Of a DNA stretch of 64,000 nt, positions 50,818-60,692 are shown piece by piece. The stretch covers positions 37,682-101,681 of the forward strand of contig WSYH01001924.1 of assembly GCA_036426205.1 (NCBI GenBank). Reading direction: 5' to 3'. The notes below the pieces were generated by a model. That model ran no database searches, was not told where the DNA came from, and saw only the letters and a program-made list of their open reading frames with translations. Each line of letters begins with the position of its first letter. The stretch's first letter is position 1. A program made the translations under genes and the position numbers. Source of the DNA: Ascaphus truei (lineage: Eukaryota; Chordata; Amphibia; Anura; Ascaphidae).

Positions 50818-50962
50818 AATTGGATTACAAAATACAGATGAAGATAAAGAAGAAAAGAAACAAGAAAGGAGCTTACCTGAGGACCATCAGCTGTTGAGGA
50901 GCATTGCGTCGTGGACCAAGAGTTGCTGCTGTTGCTGGATTCTGAGGGTGAAGACATCAAAA
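50818..50962 (+). other. Exon-like block, right half of nested fold-back
   Basis: This is the counterpart of 49859-50006 in opposite orientation. The frame reads TDEDKEEKKQERSLPEDHQL and later IASWTKS, and the block ends in AAAA|GTAAG (GTAAG 50963-50967). The C-terminal half has drifted from its partner. Without a homologue I make no functional claim. Confidence 0.35.
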
Positions 50963-51059
50963 GTAAGAAACACATGGATTGTGCTTAATATTTCATTGTG
51001 TATTTTTTTTTAGGTTGGCATTGACATTTTTTTAAATTCAAATGTAATGTCTTTAATTT

Positions 51060-51440
51060 GCTGATTGTTTTTTTATTTGCAGGTGGCCCATTGACTGCCA
51101 TAGTGTCAAACCATGCCCATCGGGTATGGTGTGGCATTGTGCCAATCAATTGGTTTATGGGCATTTTTATATTTTTTATTGCATGTCTTTTTTATTGGGT
51201 GCTGGTTTTTTTAATTTGCAGTTTGCACATTGACTGCCTTCGTGGCAACCCATGCCCATAGGGTATAGGTGTACCACTGTGCCAATCAATTGGTTTATGG
51301 GCATTTTTTTTTAAATTGAATTACTTTTTTATTTTGTGCTGTTTTTTTTTATTTGCAGCTTGCACATTCACTGCCATAGTGGCAAGCCATGCCCAAAGGG
51401 CATTGTTGTGCCACTGTGCCAATCAATGGGTAGAGGAGGT
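51060..51440. repeat. ~145-bp tandem repeat, about 2.6 copies
   Basis: Three successive blocks begin with TTATTTGCAG or TAATTTGCAG, continue with TTGACTGCC or TTCACTGCC and CCATGCCCA, and end with GTGCCAATCAATTGG and TATGGGCATTTTT. Only a single block is found in the other half of the fold-back (49510-49600), so the duplication arose after the fold-back structure formed. The left arm has the triplet too (21420-21800). Confidence 0.75.
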
Positions 51441-52110
51441 GGGGTTGTTGCCCCAGGGAGGGTGGTAAGGCCTCCCGGGTGGGTAGCAGGAGGGGGTTAA
51501 TAAGTGGTTAATAAAGGTAATTAAGGTGGCCAGTAGTTAGTTTTTGTATTTTACACTGTTGGTGCCCACTGAAAAAGAGGGAGATGAGAAGGACGAGGAC
51601 GACCTTCATCCTGGAAGGGGTAAGTAGAACTTTAATTTACTATATGCTGGCTGAGAAATGTTCTGGTTAAGTTTTTTTTGTTTTTTTTTTTAATGGGCAA
51701 ATGAGCTATTTTCCATATATGGATAGTAGGGATTTTGTACATTACGGTACAGTATGTGTTGGTGGAGGGGGGGAGGTTGTTCAATTTATTGAATTGATAT
51801 GTCTATTGGGGGCAGGAGGTGGGTGAAGCAGGTAGTTGCCCCAGGGTGGGTGATTAGGCCTCTAGGGTTGGTAGTGGGAGGGGTTAACCCTTTCATTACC
51901 ATAGCAGTTACTACCACTAAGGTCATGAAGGGGTTTACTCCTCCCACAACCATCTCGGTAGGCCTAACCACCCACCCTGGGGCAACTACCCTTTTCCCTC
52001 ACCCCCTCAACCCTAATAAACCAGGTAGTCTGGCTTAACCCCTTCATTGCATTAGTGGTTAGCCGCTAAGGTAATGAAGCCTCTTTTATTTTATTTTGAT
52101 AACATAGTAT

Positions 52111-52338
52111 TGTAGCAGGGGGTCTCCGAAGCTGAATCGCATTGATTTCAGGTCCGGGGACCCCCTGCTTTCTGAGTTACAGACCCCGTTACAGGGTGCC
52201 GGTATCCCTCTGTGACACATGGGACTTAAACATGGCCGCTGGGATACCGGCACCCCATAACGCGGCCGGAATCTCATGAAGCAGGGGATCCCCGGACTTG
52301 AAATCAATGCAGTTCAGCTCGGGAGACCCCCTGCTACA
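52111..52338. mobile_element. Fold-back MITE, member 2 (best preserved)
   Basis: A 228-bp element starts TGTAGCAGGGGGTCTCC and ends GGAGACCCCCTGCTACA. The terminal inverted repeats extend about 95 bp, including GGGTGCCGGTATCCC and GGGATACCGGCACCCC. Each end is itself palindromic (CAGGGGGTCTCCG with CGGGGACCCCCTG). TATT and AATA flank it symmetrically. There is no coding capacity. It forms the outer edge of the nested fold-back structure, and the opposite edge near 48695-48745 carries a decayed relative (CGGAGGTCTCCGG). Confidence 0.8.
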
Positions 52339-53829
52339 ATAATGTATTATTAAAATAAATTAAAAGCCCCGCGATCGCCTATAAGAGGCACGCAGGGAGA
52401 GTGAATGATTCAGTCTCTCTCTTACTGCACGCCTCTTACAGATAGGTGGAACCCGGTAGGATTCACACAGGCGAGTCCCATTCAAACGCAGGAACCCCTG
52501 CTGTGCTAATCCGATGAGCCATTACAGCCTGCTATGAACCATCTCGTGAGTGGCCGCGAGATTTTCCTTGGCAAGCGGTTCACAACAGGCAGTTGCATCT
52601 GTAATACCAGTATACACGCCCAGAGAGGTAATACCAGTATGCACATACACGCCCAGAGAGGTAATACCAGTATGCACATACATGTCCAGTATTACCTCTC
52701 ATTTTCTACTGAACAGAGTGTCCATATACAGGACAGTCCGGTTCAATACTGGACACCTGGTCACCCTACTTACACACCCAGAGCACACATTTCCACTTGC
52801 CCTATATTTATTTTGGAAAAGGCTTCTCGTCTTTCTGCTTTATTTGCAGCATAAATATTGTAAAAACAAACGTCTCCCACGCACACTGCCCCGGAGCTCT
52901 GCCCCAAATAGTCTTTAGATCTAATCACGCACAGTTTTTACACCACTTCAGCCGCGCACCTGCCGAAGCGTACGGTCCCGGGATAAGCGGAGGTATGTGA
53001 GAGGGACGGACCCTGATATATAATATATATCTCCCGATGCTTGTCCCTTCTAATCACGGCAGTGATAAGCTGTGGGCGCGGCCGCTCTCCCTGTGTACAG
53101 CGATATTTCTCACGTCTCCGCCACTAAAAGGATGAAGCCCGGGCCCTGGGATTTGACACCACAGACCACCACCCCCCCCCCCTTCTATTTGATGATTGCT
53201 ATTGATTTTCTTTGATCCTTCATTTAAAAATCAATAGCCGGGGGAAGAGAAATGGGCCCGGTTTAGCCGCTCTGAAACGTGCTGTTGTGCGCTGGCCGCG
53301 GGCCACAGCTCCGGCCCGACAGCCACTTCCAATTATGAAAAAGCTCTTAGCAGGTGAAGGCTGCGGACGGGAAATCGATATTGACTTTTCATGCTCAATC
53401 AGAGAAAGTGGCCGTAAATCAGGGCCAGATCGCGGCGATCTCCCAGGCAATCCCGGGGCAAATCATTCGCACATTCTCTCCCCGCCCGGAGGACAATGTC
53501 CCAGTAAATATGCTCACAGAGTGGCTCTGCCCTGTAAGTCACGGGATATATCCGGCACGGAGAGAGCTCGCTGCTCTCTTTCTTTTGTATTTAGCGTGCG
53601 AGGCTCTTCCTGTCGTCTGATACATAACTGTAACGTCAATATAAATATACACACAGAGTTATCTCAGACACCACAATTGCTGCCATACTCAATTGGCCCT
53701 GCAATATTTATGTTAGGTTATCGGGTGGCAGTGATGGGGAGAAACATGATGCGCACACCCGCTTTTACTCCTCCAAACGCTGTACATTACAGGCTGGCAG
53801 ACACGGGTGCGACATATACATACATATAT
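52339..53829. other. Unique intron segment, candidate conserved non-coding DNA
   Basis: This lies in the intron between exons A and B. At 52370-52445 there is an imperfect palindrome (AAGAGGCACGCAGG against TGCACGCCTCTTA). A 33-bp unit (ACGCCCAGAGAGGTAATACC...) is repeated about twice at 52615-52684. From about 52900 to 53760 the sequence is non-repetitive, balanced in composition and has homeodomain-type cores such as CCAATTATGAAAAAGC. I see no splice-bounded exon. It could be intronic regulatory DNA. Confidence 0.5.
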
Positions 53830-55220
53830 ATACATATATATATATAACCTCTCCCTATAACTCCTCCTATTACCCCATATAACCGCTCCCTATAACTCCT
53901 ATTACCCTATATAACCTCTCCCTATAACTCCTCCTATTACCCCATATAACCGCTCCCTATAACTCCTCCTATTACCCCATATAACCCCTCCTATTACCCT
54001 ATATAACCGCTCCCTATAACTCCTCCTATTACCCCATATAACTCCTCCTATTACCCCATATAATCGCTCCCTATAACTCCTCCTATTACCCCATATAACC
54101 TCTCCCTATAACTCATCCTATTACTCCATATAACCGCTCCCTATAACTCCTCCTATTACCCCATATAACCGCTCCCTATAACTCCTCCTATTACTCCATA
54201 TAACCCCTCCCTATAACTCCTCCTATTACCCGATGTAACCGCTCCCTATACCTCCTCCTATTACCCCATATAACCGCTCCCTATAACTCCTCCTATTACC
54301 CCATATAACCTCTCCTATAACTCCTCCTATTACTCCATATAACCCCTTCCTATAACTCCTCCTATTACCCCATATAACCGCTCCCTATACCTCCTCCTAT
54401 TACCCCATATAACCGCTCCCTGTAACTCCTCCTATTGCCCCATATAACCGCTCCCTATAACTCCTCCTATTGCCCCATTTAACTGCTCCCTGTAACTCCT
54501 CCTATTACCCCATATAACCGCTCCCTATAACTCCTCCTATTGCCCCATATAACCGCTCCCTATAACTCCTCCTATTGCCCCATTTAACTGCTCCCTATAA
54601 CTCCTCCTCGTAACACGGAATTATCCCTGTTTAAATAAGGCTGCAATATAGCTCTAGTGGGCTGAGGAATCCAGCAGGGAACTGGTTAATTGCATCTAGA
54701 CAATTAACCAGTCTCCACCTGGTTAATCAGACAAGTGTGCTGATATGAAGACACCAGGGGATCAGACCTCTCTTCCGGGGTGCACAGAACCCAGGAACAC
54801 TTACAAAGGGATACTGTAGGTTTTTGTTTCTTTGTACATATCTGTATATTGCCTTAAACTGTTACAGTGACAGGCTGAAAAAAGCCACGGTTTAATTTCC
54901 CAAAAATCGGTCTCCTTGAGTGTACCTCAGCATGGCTCTTACACTACTATTGCCCCATATAACCTTTCCCCATACCGCCTCCTATTACCCTATATAACTG
55001 CTCCCTATAACTCCTCCTACTGCCCCATTTAACCGTTCTCTATAACACCTCCTATTACCCCATATAACTGCCCCCTATAACTGCTCCTATTGCTCCATAT
55101 AACCTCTCCCCATAACTTCTCCTATTACCCCATATAACCGCTCCCTATACCTCCTCCTATTCCTCCATATAACACTCCTATATAACTGCTCCTATTCCTC
55201 CATGTAACTGCTCCCTATAA
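53830..55220. repeat. 35-bp minisatellite, right-arm copy, interrupted
   Basis: The unit is CCCCATATAACCGCTCCCTA + TAACTCCTCCTATTA, 35 bp, very regular between 53850 and 54600. A non-tandem segment interrupts it at 54610-54945, and degraded units resume to 55220. Short TATATACATA runs form the left edge. Confidence 0.92.
54610..54945. mobile_element. Insertion inside the 35-bp minisatellite
   Basis: About 335 bp of non-tandem sequence are bounded on both sides by minisatellite units. A perfect hairpin CTGGTTAATTG / CAATTAACCAG with an 8-nt loop lies near 54684-54713. A repeated insertion element is likely, but no clear terminal repeats or target duplication could be read. It is present in both arms and therefore predates the giant duplication. 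Confidence 0.45.
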
Positions 55221-55367
55221 CATCACAAGCTGATGTGGGGAGTGTCAATAGATTCTATTAGCACAGGGTGAAATTGCGCCACCAGCAGCTGTCATAACGA
55301 GATGGGCCAGAATCTGCACCAACAGCGGGAACAGATTCCCCTCTGTGTTAAATAAACCAGTGCAGGT
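55221..55367. other. Linker between minisatellite and 78-bp repeat
   Basis: About 150 bp contain AGCTGATGTGGGGAGTGTCA and CACCAGCAGCTGTCATAACG, with a mirrored version near 17280-17425. Nothing coding is visible. Confidence 0.5.
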
Positions 55368-55625
55368 GTGCAGTGATCTTATAACTTGTGTCCCTAATGT
55401 AACACAACCGCTCACACATCTCCCGCTCACACAAAAAGGTGCAGGTGTGCGGTGATCTTATAACTTGTGTCCCTAATGTAACACAACCGCACACACATCT
55501 CCCGCTCACACATCTCCCGCTCACACAAACCGGTGCAGGTGTGCGGTGATCTTATAACTTGTGTCCCTGATGTAACACACACCCGCTCACACATCTCCCG
55601 CTGACACAAACCGGTGCAGGTGAAC
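55368..55625. repeat. ~78-bp tandem repeat, 3 copies
   Basis: Three units read CAGGTGTGCGGTGATCTTAT, AACTTGTGTCCCTAATGTAA and CACAACCGCTCACACATCTC. Unit length varies between about 75 and 95 bp through the number of CCCGCTCACACA pieces. The left-arm copy at about 16660-17270 is split by a C-rich insertion. Confidence 0.85.
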
Positions 55626-55789
55626 ATTTTGCACCATCTTCACACAAATCCCCCATAAAAAACCCTAATTGCTGCCAAGCCGTCCTGAGCAGGGAAAGAC
55701 ATTTGCCCCATTCCCGTGAAGGGAACTGAACCCCTCTCCAGCGCTGACAAACAGGAAACCTTTAGACCCCCACGCGGTTCCTCACATAC

Positions 55790-55926
55790 CTGGAGTTCAT
55801 TCGGGTCTTCAATTTTTTGGCTTTCTTTTTGTTTTTCTGCTTCTCTTCTCCGTCCCTCGAGGGGTCCGGAGGCGACGTCGTGTCCCCCCCAATATCCACA
55901 ATGTATTTCTTTACGGAAAGATGTTC
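55790..55926 (-). CDS. SCAPER: SCAPER exon A (137 nt), intact
   Basis: On the minus strand, TTTTATATTTTGCAG precedes a 137-nt exon that ends CTCCAG before the donor GTATGT. The frame starts in phase 0 and runs 45 codons plus two bases: EHLSVKKYIVDIGG, a variable stretch rich in Pro and Asp, then the lysine-rich KNKKKAKKLKTRMNS. From memory, human SCAPER has the same 45-codon block just C-terminal to its zinc finger, with EHLS, DGEE and KNKKKAKK identical. Exon B continues it in phase 12.3 kb downstream. The basic cluster is charged and low in hydrophobics, so it is probably not membrane-embedded. The zinc-finger exon expected upstream is not in this arm within the window. Confidence 0.9.
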
Positions 55927-56000
55927 CTGCAAAATATAAAAGGGAAGAAAGTAATGAAAGCCGCAATCCTGCTTCGCTTTTTCTTTTTAGAGGTACAGAA

Positions 56001-56310
56001 TTGAAGCAGGGGGCACCCCAAGCTCCACCGGGTTAATTTCAGCACCGGGACACCCTGCTTTCCGATATACATTCCTACGTAAGGTTTTCAGGTCCCTCTG
56101 CAGATAGCAGCTCTGGCTGGGCTGTGTGGATCTATCTAAATGGCAGATTTAAAGCTCTCGCTTCAATAGAAAGCTGTGACGTCATCCCTTGCGGCTTCCT
56201 ATTGGCCTACGAGAGCGGGAGTTTTAAACCTGCAGAGAGTTACCGGCAGCCCCTACGGAGGTAAGTATCTCAGGGATCAGATATTAAAGCGGTTCAGATC
56301 ATGCTATTCC
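56001..56310. mobile_element. Fold-back MITE, member 3
   Basis: This element begins GAAGCAGGGGGCACCCC and contains GGCTTCCTATTGGCC, GTTACCGGCAGCCCCTACGG and AGGTAAGTATCTC, as in other members. Its far head is eroded. It lies about 75 bp upstream of SCAPER exon A in the gene direction, close to the acceptor region. Confidence 0.65.
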
Positions 56311-56763
56311 ACACGTGGAACGTGGCGTCTCTGTGCGGAGGAATTTATTCGCGCACTACAGAAGAATGAGGGTCGTTCCCTTGCACGAAATGTACCATCC
56401 CACCCACAAACCAAGACAATAAAATGGCTCATCAGTGTCACGTCTGCTCCGCCGTCATCAATGATCATTTCATCATTTAACCCTTCCGTTTGCTCGATGG
56501 GCCAAGACTGTGTGGCTCAGATCCACAATAGGATGCCACGCTGTTGCCCACCGTGACTCGCGCTCATATGATATGCCCATATCATGTGGGTGTCACCTCT
56601 CGGGCCGTCGCTGGACATGAAAGGGTTAATTTCCCTGCTGCTGTAAGTGGGGGTCTTATACAGAGCAGACTCCTGGGACCGCAGAGAAGTGAAGGCCGTG
56701 CATGTTTCAGAGGCTTTCTGACATGATTTTTCTAACTTTAAAAGACGCCATCAAAGTGGACAG
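56311..56763. other. Unique intron segment
   Basis: About 450 bp of non-tandem sequence upstream of exon A, including CCACACGTGGAACGTGG and AATAAAATGGC. It has no splice-bounded open frame. It mirrors about 15385-15890. Confidence 0.5.
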
Positions 56764-57095
56764 GGTTGAAGCAGGGGGTCTCCGGAGCTGAACCCCATTC
56801 ATTTCAGTTCCGGGAACCCCCCGCTGCCGAAGTTACTTACCTCAATAGGTGGCGCCAGTGGCCGCTAGCAGGGATCACGTAATGGCCGCTTTTCAAAGCT
56901 AAAGCGTCACGCCGGCCAATAGGAAGCCGTGATGTCATCTCGTGCGGTTTCCTATTCGCCAACGCGACCGGGAGCTTTAAACTTCCCGGAGATACCGGCA
57001 CCCCCTATGGAGGTCTGTATCCCAGGAAGCAGGGGGTCCCCAGAGCTGAAATTAATGGGGGTTCAGCTCTGGTTAGCCCCTACTTCCATCCTTTA
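56764..57095. mobile_element. Fold-back MITE, member 4
   Basis: About 330 bp are bounded by two heads, each self-complementary: GCAGGGGGTCTCCGGAGCTG with CAGTTCCGGGAACCCCCCGC, and GCAGGGGGTCCCCAGAGCTG with CAGCTCTGGTTAGCCCC. The inner pair ACCTCAATAGGTGGCGCC and GGCACCCCCTATGGAGGT and the core CCAATAGGAAGCCG are also inverted. The whole can fold into a cruciform with two hairpin tips. Confidence 0.75.
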
Positions 57096-57904
57096 TTTTT
57101 TTTAAAAGGAGCTTGGATGGCTGCCGTAATATTTACGTCGGGCCTTAGTCACACGCCGCCCACAGTAACTTTGTACGGTTTGTACATCGCTGCCGGGCCT
57201 CTTTTGTGACAAAGCTGCAGCCGAATCGTTTTTGCCTTTTGGATTAGGGTTACCCCATGAAGGACCCTGAGAGGTTGGAAAGCTGGTAACATATCCACTA
57301 CTTGTTGGTCCAATAAAAGGTATCGTACCCGCGCCTCCCTCTTTGTTACTACATTAAAAACCGTTGGAAGATAATTTTAAAAAAAAATGGAAAATGGTGA
57401 AAACTGAAAACAATTCAAATATCCAACAAAACATTATTCCTTCTGGTATTCGAGATACTTCAAAAGGGAAGTTATATAATCCCCAAAGGATAAAAACATG
57501 ATCGGCCTTATAGAACAGAGCCTGGGACTTCTGTGGAACAGGTTATCACTTCTAATCTTTCCCCGTGATAATCTGATCTCTTTATAACCGGTCTCTGTTC
57601 TGTTTACACGGCTCTTATCGTAATTTGCTATCGTTCTGCTGACTGACAGGGCAATTACAGCTGTAAATGATCGGGTCTGTTCTCTGGCTCGGCAGGTGGG
57701 GAAGGAGGTGGCAGGGGACGTACAAGGGTAATCCGCAGCCTGGGAAGGGGACCGGGACATCCTCAAATTTATCATGGCAGTCACCGAGCTGTCCCCCTGC
57801 CACTCAAGGACAATTAGGCACGATCACCTGTTTGATGGATGGGATCACGAACAAAGAGAAGAAACGGTTCTGTGACTGGCCCCAAAGGGAGTTAAAGGTG
57901 CAGT
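57096..57904. other. Unique intron segment with a retroposon-like tail
   Basis: At about 57270-57360 the phrase GAAAGCTGGTAACATATCC followed by TTGGTCCAATAAAAGGTATC resembles a widespread vertebrate retroposon tail. From about 57560 to 57860 the sequence is non-repetitive with GCAATTACAGCTGTAAATG, a candidate conserved element. No exon. It mirrors 14216-15046. Confidence 0.5.
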
Positions 57905-58445
57905 CCCAAAGGGAATATGTATGGGGTTATAGGAGCAGTTATGGGAGGAGTTATAGGGAGCGGTTATAGGAGCAGTTATGGGAGGAGTTATAGGGAACGA
58001 GTATAGGAGCAGTTATGGGAGGAGTTATAGGGAACGAGTATAGGAGCAGTTATGGGAGGAGTTATAGGGAACGAGTATAGGAGCAGTTAGGGGAAGAGTT
58101 ATAGGGAATGAGTATAGGAGCAGTTAGGGGAGGAGTTATAGGGGCTGTTAGGGGAGGAGTTATAGGGAGCGGTTATAGGGGCAGTTAGGGGAGGAGTTAT
58201 AGGGAGCGGTTATATGGGCTGTTAGGGGAAGAGTTATAGGGAGCGGTTATAGGGGCAGTTAGGGGAGGAGTTATAGGAGCAGTCAGGGGAGGAGTTACAG
58301 GAGCAGTTAGGGGAGGGGTTATAGGGAGCAGTTAGGGGAGGATTAATAGGGGACGGGAAGGTAGGAATTAGGGGAGTGGATTTATGGTAGGAGTAATAGG
58401 GAGGGGTTATAGGAGCAGTTAGCGGAGGAGTTATAGGGAGTGGTT
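57905..58445. repeat. 37-bp minisatellite, right-arm copy
   Basis: The unit is AGGAGCAGTTATGGGAGGAG + TTATAGGGAACGAGTAT, 37 bp, about 14 copies. It shares AGGAGTTATAGGGAGCGG with the 35-bp array 2.7 kb away, in opposite orientation. Confidence 0.9.
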
Positions 58446-60476
58446 GCTCATCACAATATTATAAGAGTTACTAAAGTTTGCATCTTTGTGATGGTTTACA
58501 AACAGTCTTATCACATAAGAAATTAGGTATAGATCATAAAAACACTCCAAAGCATTTGGTGACCATGTTCTAAATGATTTAAACACAGTTATTTACCTAG
58601 ATTTGACCTACTAAACATGCCCCTGCTCTAGGTTTAGGTGGGTGCTGGTTTTCCAGCGCGGGCTGCTCTCCTCCCTTTCTCAGACTTCTCAGCTTTCACA
58701 GGTGGGAACTCCGGCTTAATCTCAAACTTCAGATTCAAAAACTCATTAAAAGAAGACAAAGGGAATATCAGCAACGCTCATATTGAACTGTCATTTATTA
58801 CAGGCGCAGATCAAAGTGAAGGATTGGCAGTTTCCCAAGACGGTCCGACAATAAGTGCGAAGTAAGAAGAGTGTGCCGTATTAAGTGTCACGGCCCATGT
58901 GTTCCTGTCACACACTTTTATTGGACTGTATATAAAAAAAAATTTAAAAGACATTTTTCACACCACTTCCAACACGAAGGGCAGAAATGTGCTTTGAGAA
59001 TGTAAATGAAACGAGTGTGGGAAATTCATCCTGTGAGAACTGGTAATGTATGAGGTGCCTTATTGCGTTACCTCTCGTACTGGTGGCAGGACTGACACAA
59101 AGAACCCCTCTTTCCCACAAAGACGGGGGTTCTCCACAAAGAAACCCTCTATCCCACTAAGGCAGGGGTTCCCCACTCCAGTCCTCAAGACCCCCCAATA
59201 GGTCAGGTATTAAGGATATCACTCAACCAGTGATGAAGACTGAGCCACTGACTCACCCCCCTTAGGCTGAAGCAGGGATGTCCTGAAAAGCTGACCGGTT
59301 TTAGCACAGAAGAGATAAAGATTGGAAGAACCTCTAACGCATGTGGCTTCTATGGAGACGTCAAAGGTTCATTAACAATGACATTTCACACAATGTGTGA
59401 ATCGTCTTTCATTTACCCAATAAACATAACCCTGCCATTAGTTCTCTATGATCCTCGGAGGACTGGAAACCTTATTAATAAGACAGGGGAGCGCAAACTT
59501 TTCCGGCTGCGCCCCCCTTTCTGCATGCTCCGGAGCTAACGACCCCCCCTCCTACGTTTACCACTGCGTCAAATGACGCTCCGGGGTCACGTGTCATCAG
59601 CTCTGCACTTCTTTGACCCATGCTGTGCTCAAAATGTGTGTAATACGGCAGGCTTATAGGGCTCCATGTTAAAATGGATATGAAGCAAAAAGCGACACTA
59701 TGTGAGAGCTCATTTGCATGGCATTACCCAGAATCCCTGGCTGCAGTGGAAGCACTGTATGCTAAGAGATGATGGGGAAGGGCAGGATGGCAGACCTGTC
59801 TGAGACGTGGGACTTTTTTTTTTTTTTTTTACCCATCATAACTTTTTTTAAATCTAATTAACTTGGACCTTTAAACCTTGACAGATATGGCCCAGCACAG
59901 TGTAAATACAGAAAGGAGATTCCCCAGCAGCACAGGGCCGGCACAGTGAGGGCCGTGATAACGCCGGGCTGGCAGACACAGGAGAGATGTGTAACAATAG
60001 GTTACATAGAAACGGTATGCAGGTGTATGCGGCAGACAGGAATCCCAGGATCAGGGCCCGTATTCCCTTCCGTATCTCTGCGCTGGGTTCCTGATTTCTA
60101 TGTCACTCTGTTTATACAATTGATGTCACTCTGTACCCTCATTGTACCGCGCCGTGGAGCATGTTGGTGCTTTACAAATAAACAATATTAATAATCGGAA
60201 GAGCATTGATCCAGGGAGAAATCTGATTGCTGTTACCGGGTCAGAAAGGGATTTTCTCTCCCTCGTGAGACGTCACTGGATAAGATTTCATGTGTGTGTT
60301 GGGTTTTCTTCCCCTGGATCAGTAGCACGATAAATATAGGGCGAGTATCTCGCCCGAGCAGAATTTAACACAGGTTGAATTGGATGGACGTGTCTTTTTC
60401 AACCCAATCTACAATGTGTACAGTGAGGAGATTACCTGCGGGGAACCCCAGAGCCAGCTCCTTACCACCTAATGCA
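58446..60476. other. Unique intron segment
   Basis: Non-tandem sequence mirroring about 11515-13635. It contains a partial hAT-like copy at about 59166-59310 (CAGGGGTTCCCCACTCCAG, right end not found) and a frog-type retroposon tail at about 60140-60200 (GTACCGCGCCGTGGAGCATG, then TTTACAAATAAACAATATT). A small open stretch near 58800-58850 has an acceptor-like TTTATTACAG but no supporting homology. No SCAPER exon is seen. Confidence 0.5.
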
Positions 60477-60692
60477 CGGGGCGGTCAACTCCAGTCCTCA
60501 AGGGCCACCAACAGGACAGGTTCCCAGGAAATCCCTGCTTCAGCACAGGTGGCTCAATCAGTCCCAGCTTCAACACAGGTAGCACTCCCAGCTTCAGCAC
60601 AGGTGGCTCAGTCTTGGAGAGCCACGTGTGCTGAAGCAGAGATACCCTGACCTGTTGGTGGCCCTTGATGATTGGAGTTGGACCCCCCGGTA
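60477..60692. mobile_element. hAT-type MITE, right-arm copy with perfect 8-bp target duplication
   Basis: A 216-bp element is bounded by CTAATGCA on both sides (60469-60476 and 60693-60700). It begins CGGGGCGGTCAACTCCAG and ends GGAGTTGGACCCCCCGGTA. The interior repeats CCCAGCTTCA(G/A)CACAGGT three times. It is the same family as 3005-3252. No transposase. Confidence 0.8.

Larger units (their letters stand above)
48691..52338. repeat. Nested 3.6-kb fold-back structure
   Basis: Within the right arm this segment is itself an imperfect inverted repeat centred near 50430. Paired blocks include the CTAGCGGCTAACCGCTAAGG region (48770/52065), the GGAGGAGTTAACCCCTTCAT region (48900/51900), AGGATGAAGGCCGTTCTC against GACGACCTTCATCCTGG (49300/51600), and AATTGGCAAAGTG against CACTGTGCCAATC (49510/51415). 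Arm similarity is clearly lower than in the giant palindrome, so it is older. The two arms end in promoter-like and exon-like blocks facing outward from a central CCAAT-motif cluster. It may be a large fold-back transposon or two copies of one element inserted head-to-head. Confidence 0.7.

Noticed and set aside
58790..58866. Possible plus-strand exon after TTTATTACAG (peptide starting AQIKVKDWQF)
   Set aside because: Only 16 codons before a stop, opposite strand to SCAPER, no convincing donor. Too weak to call.
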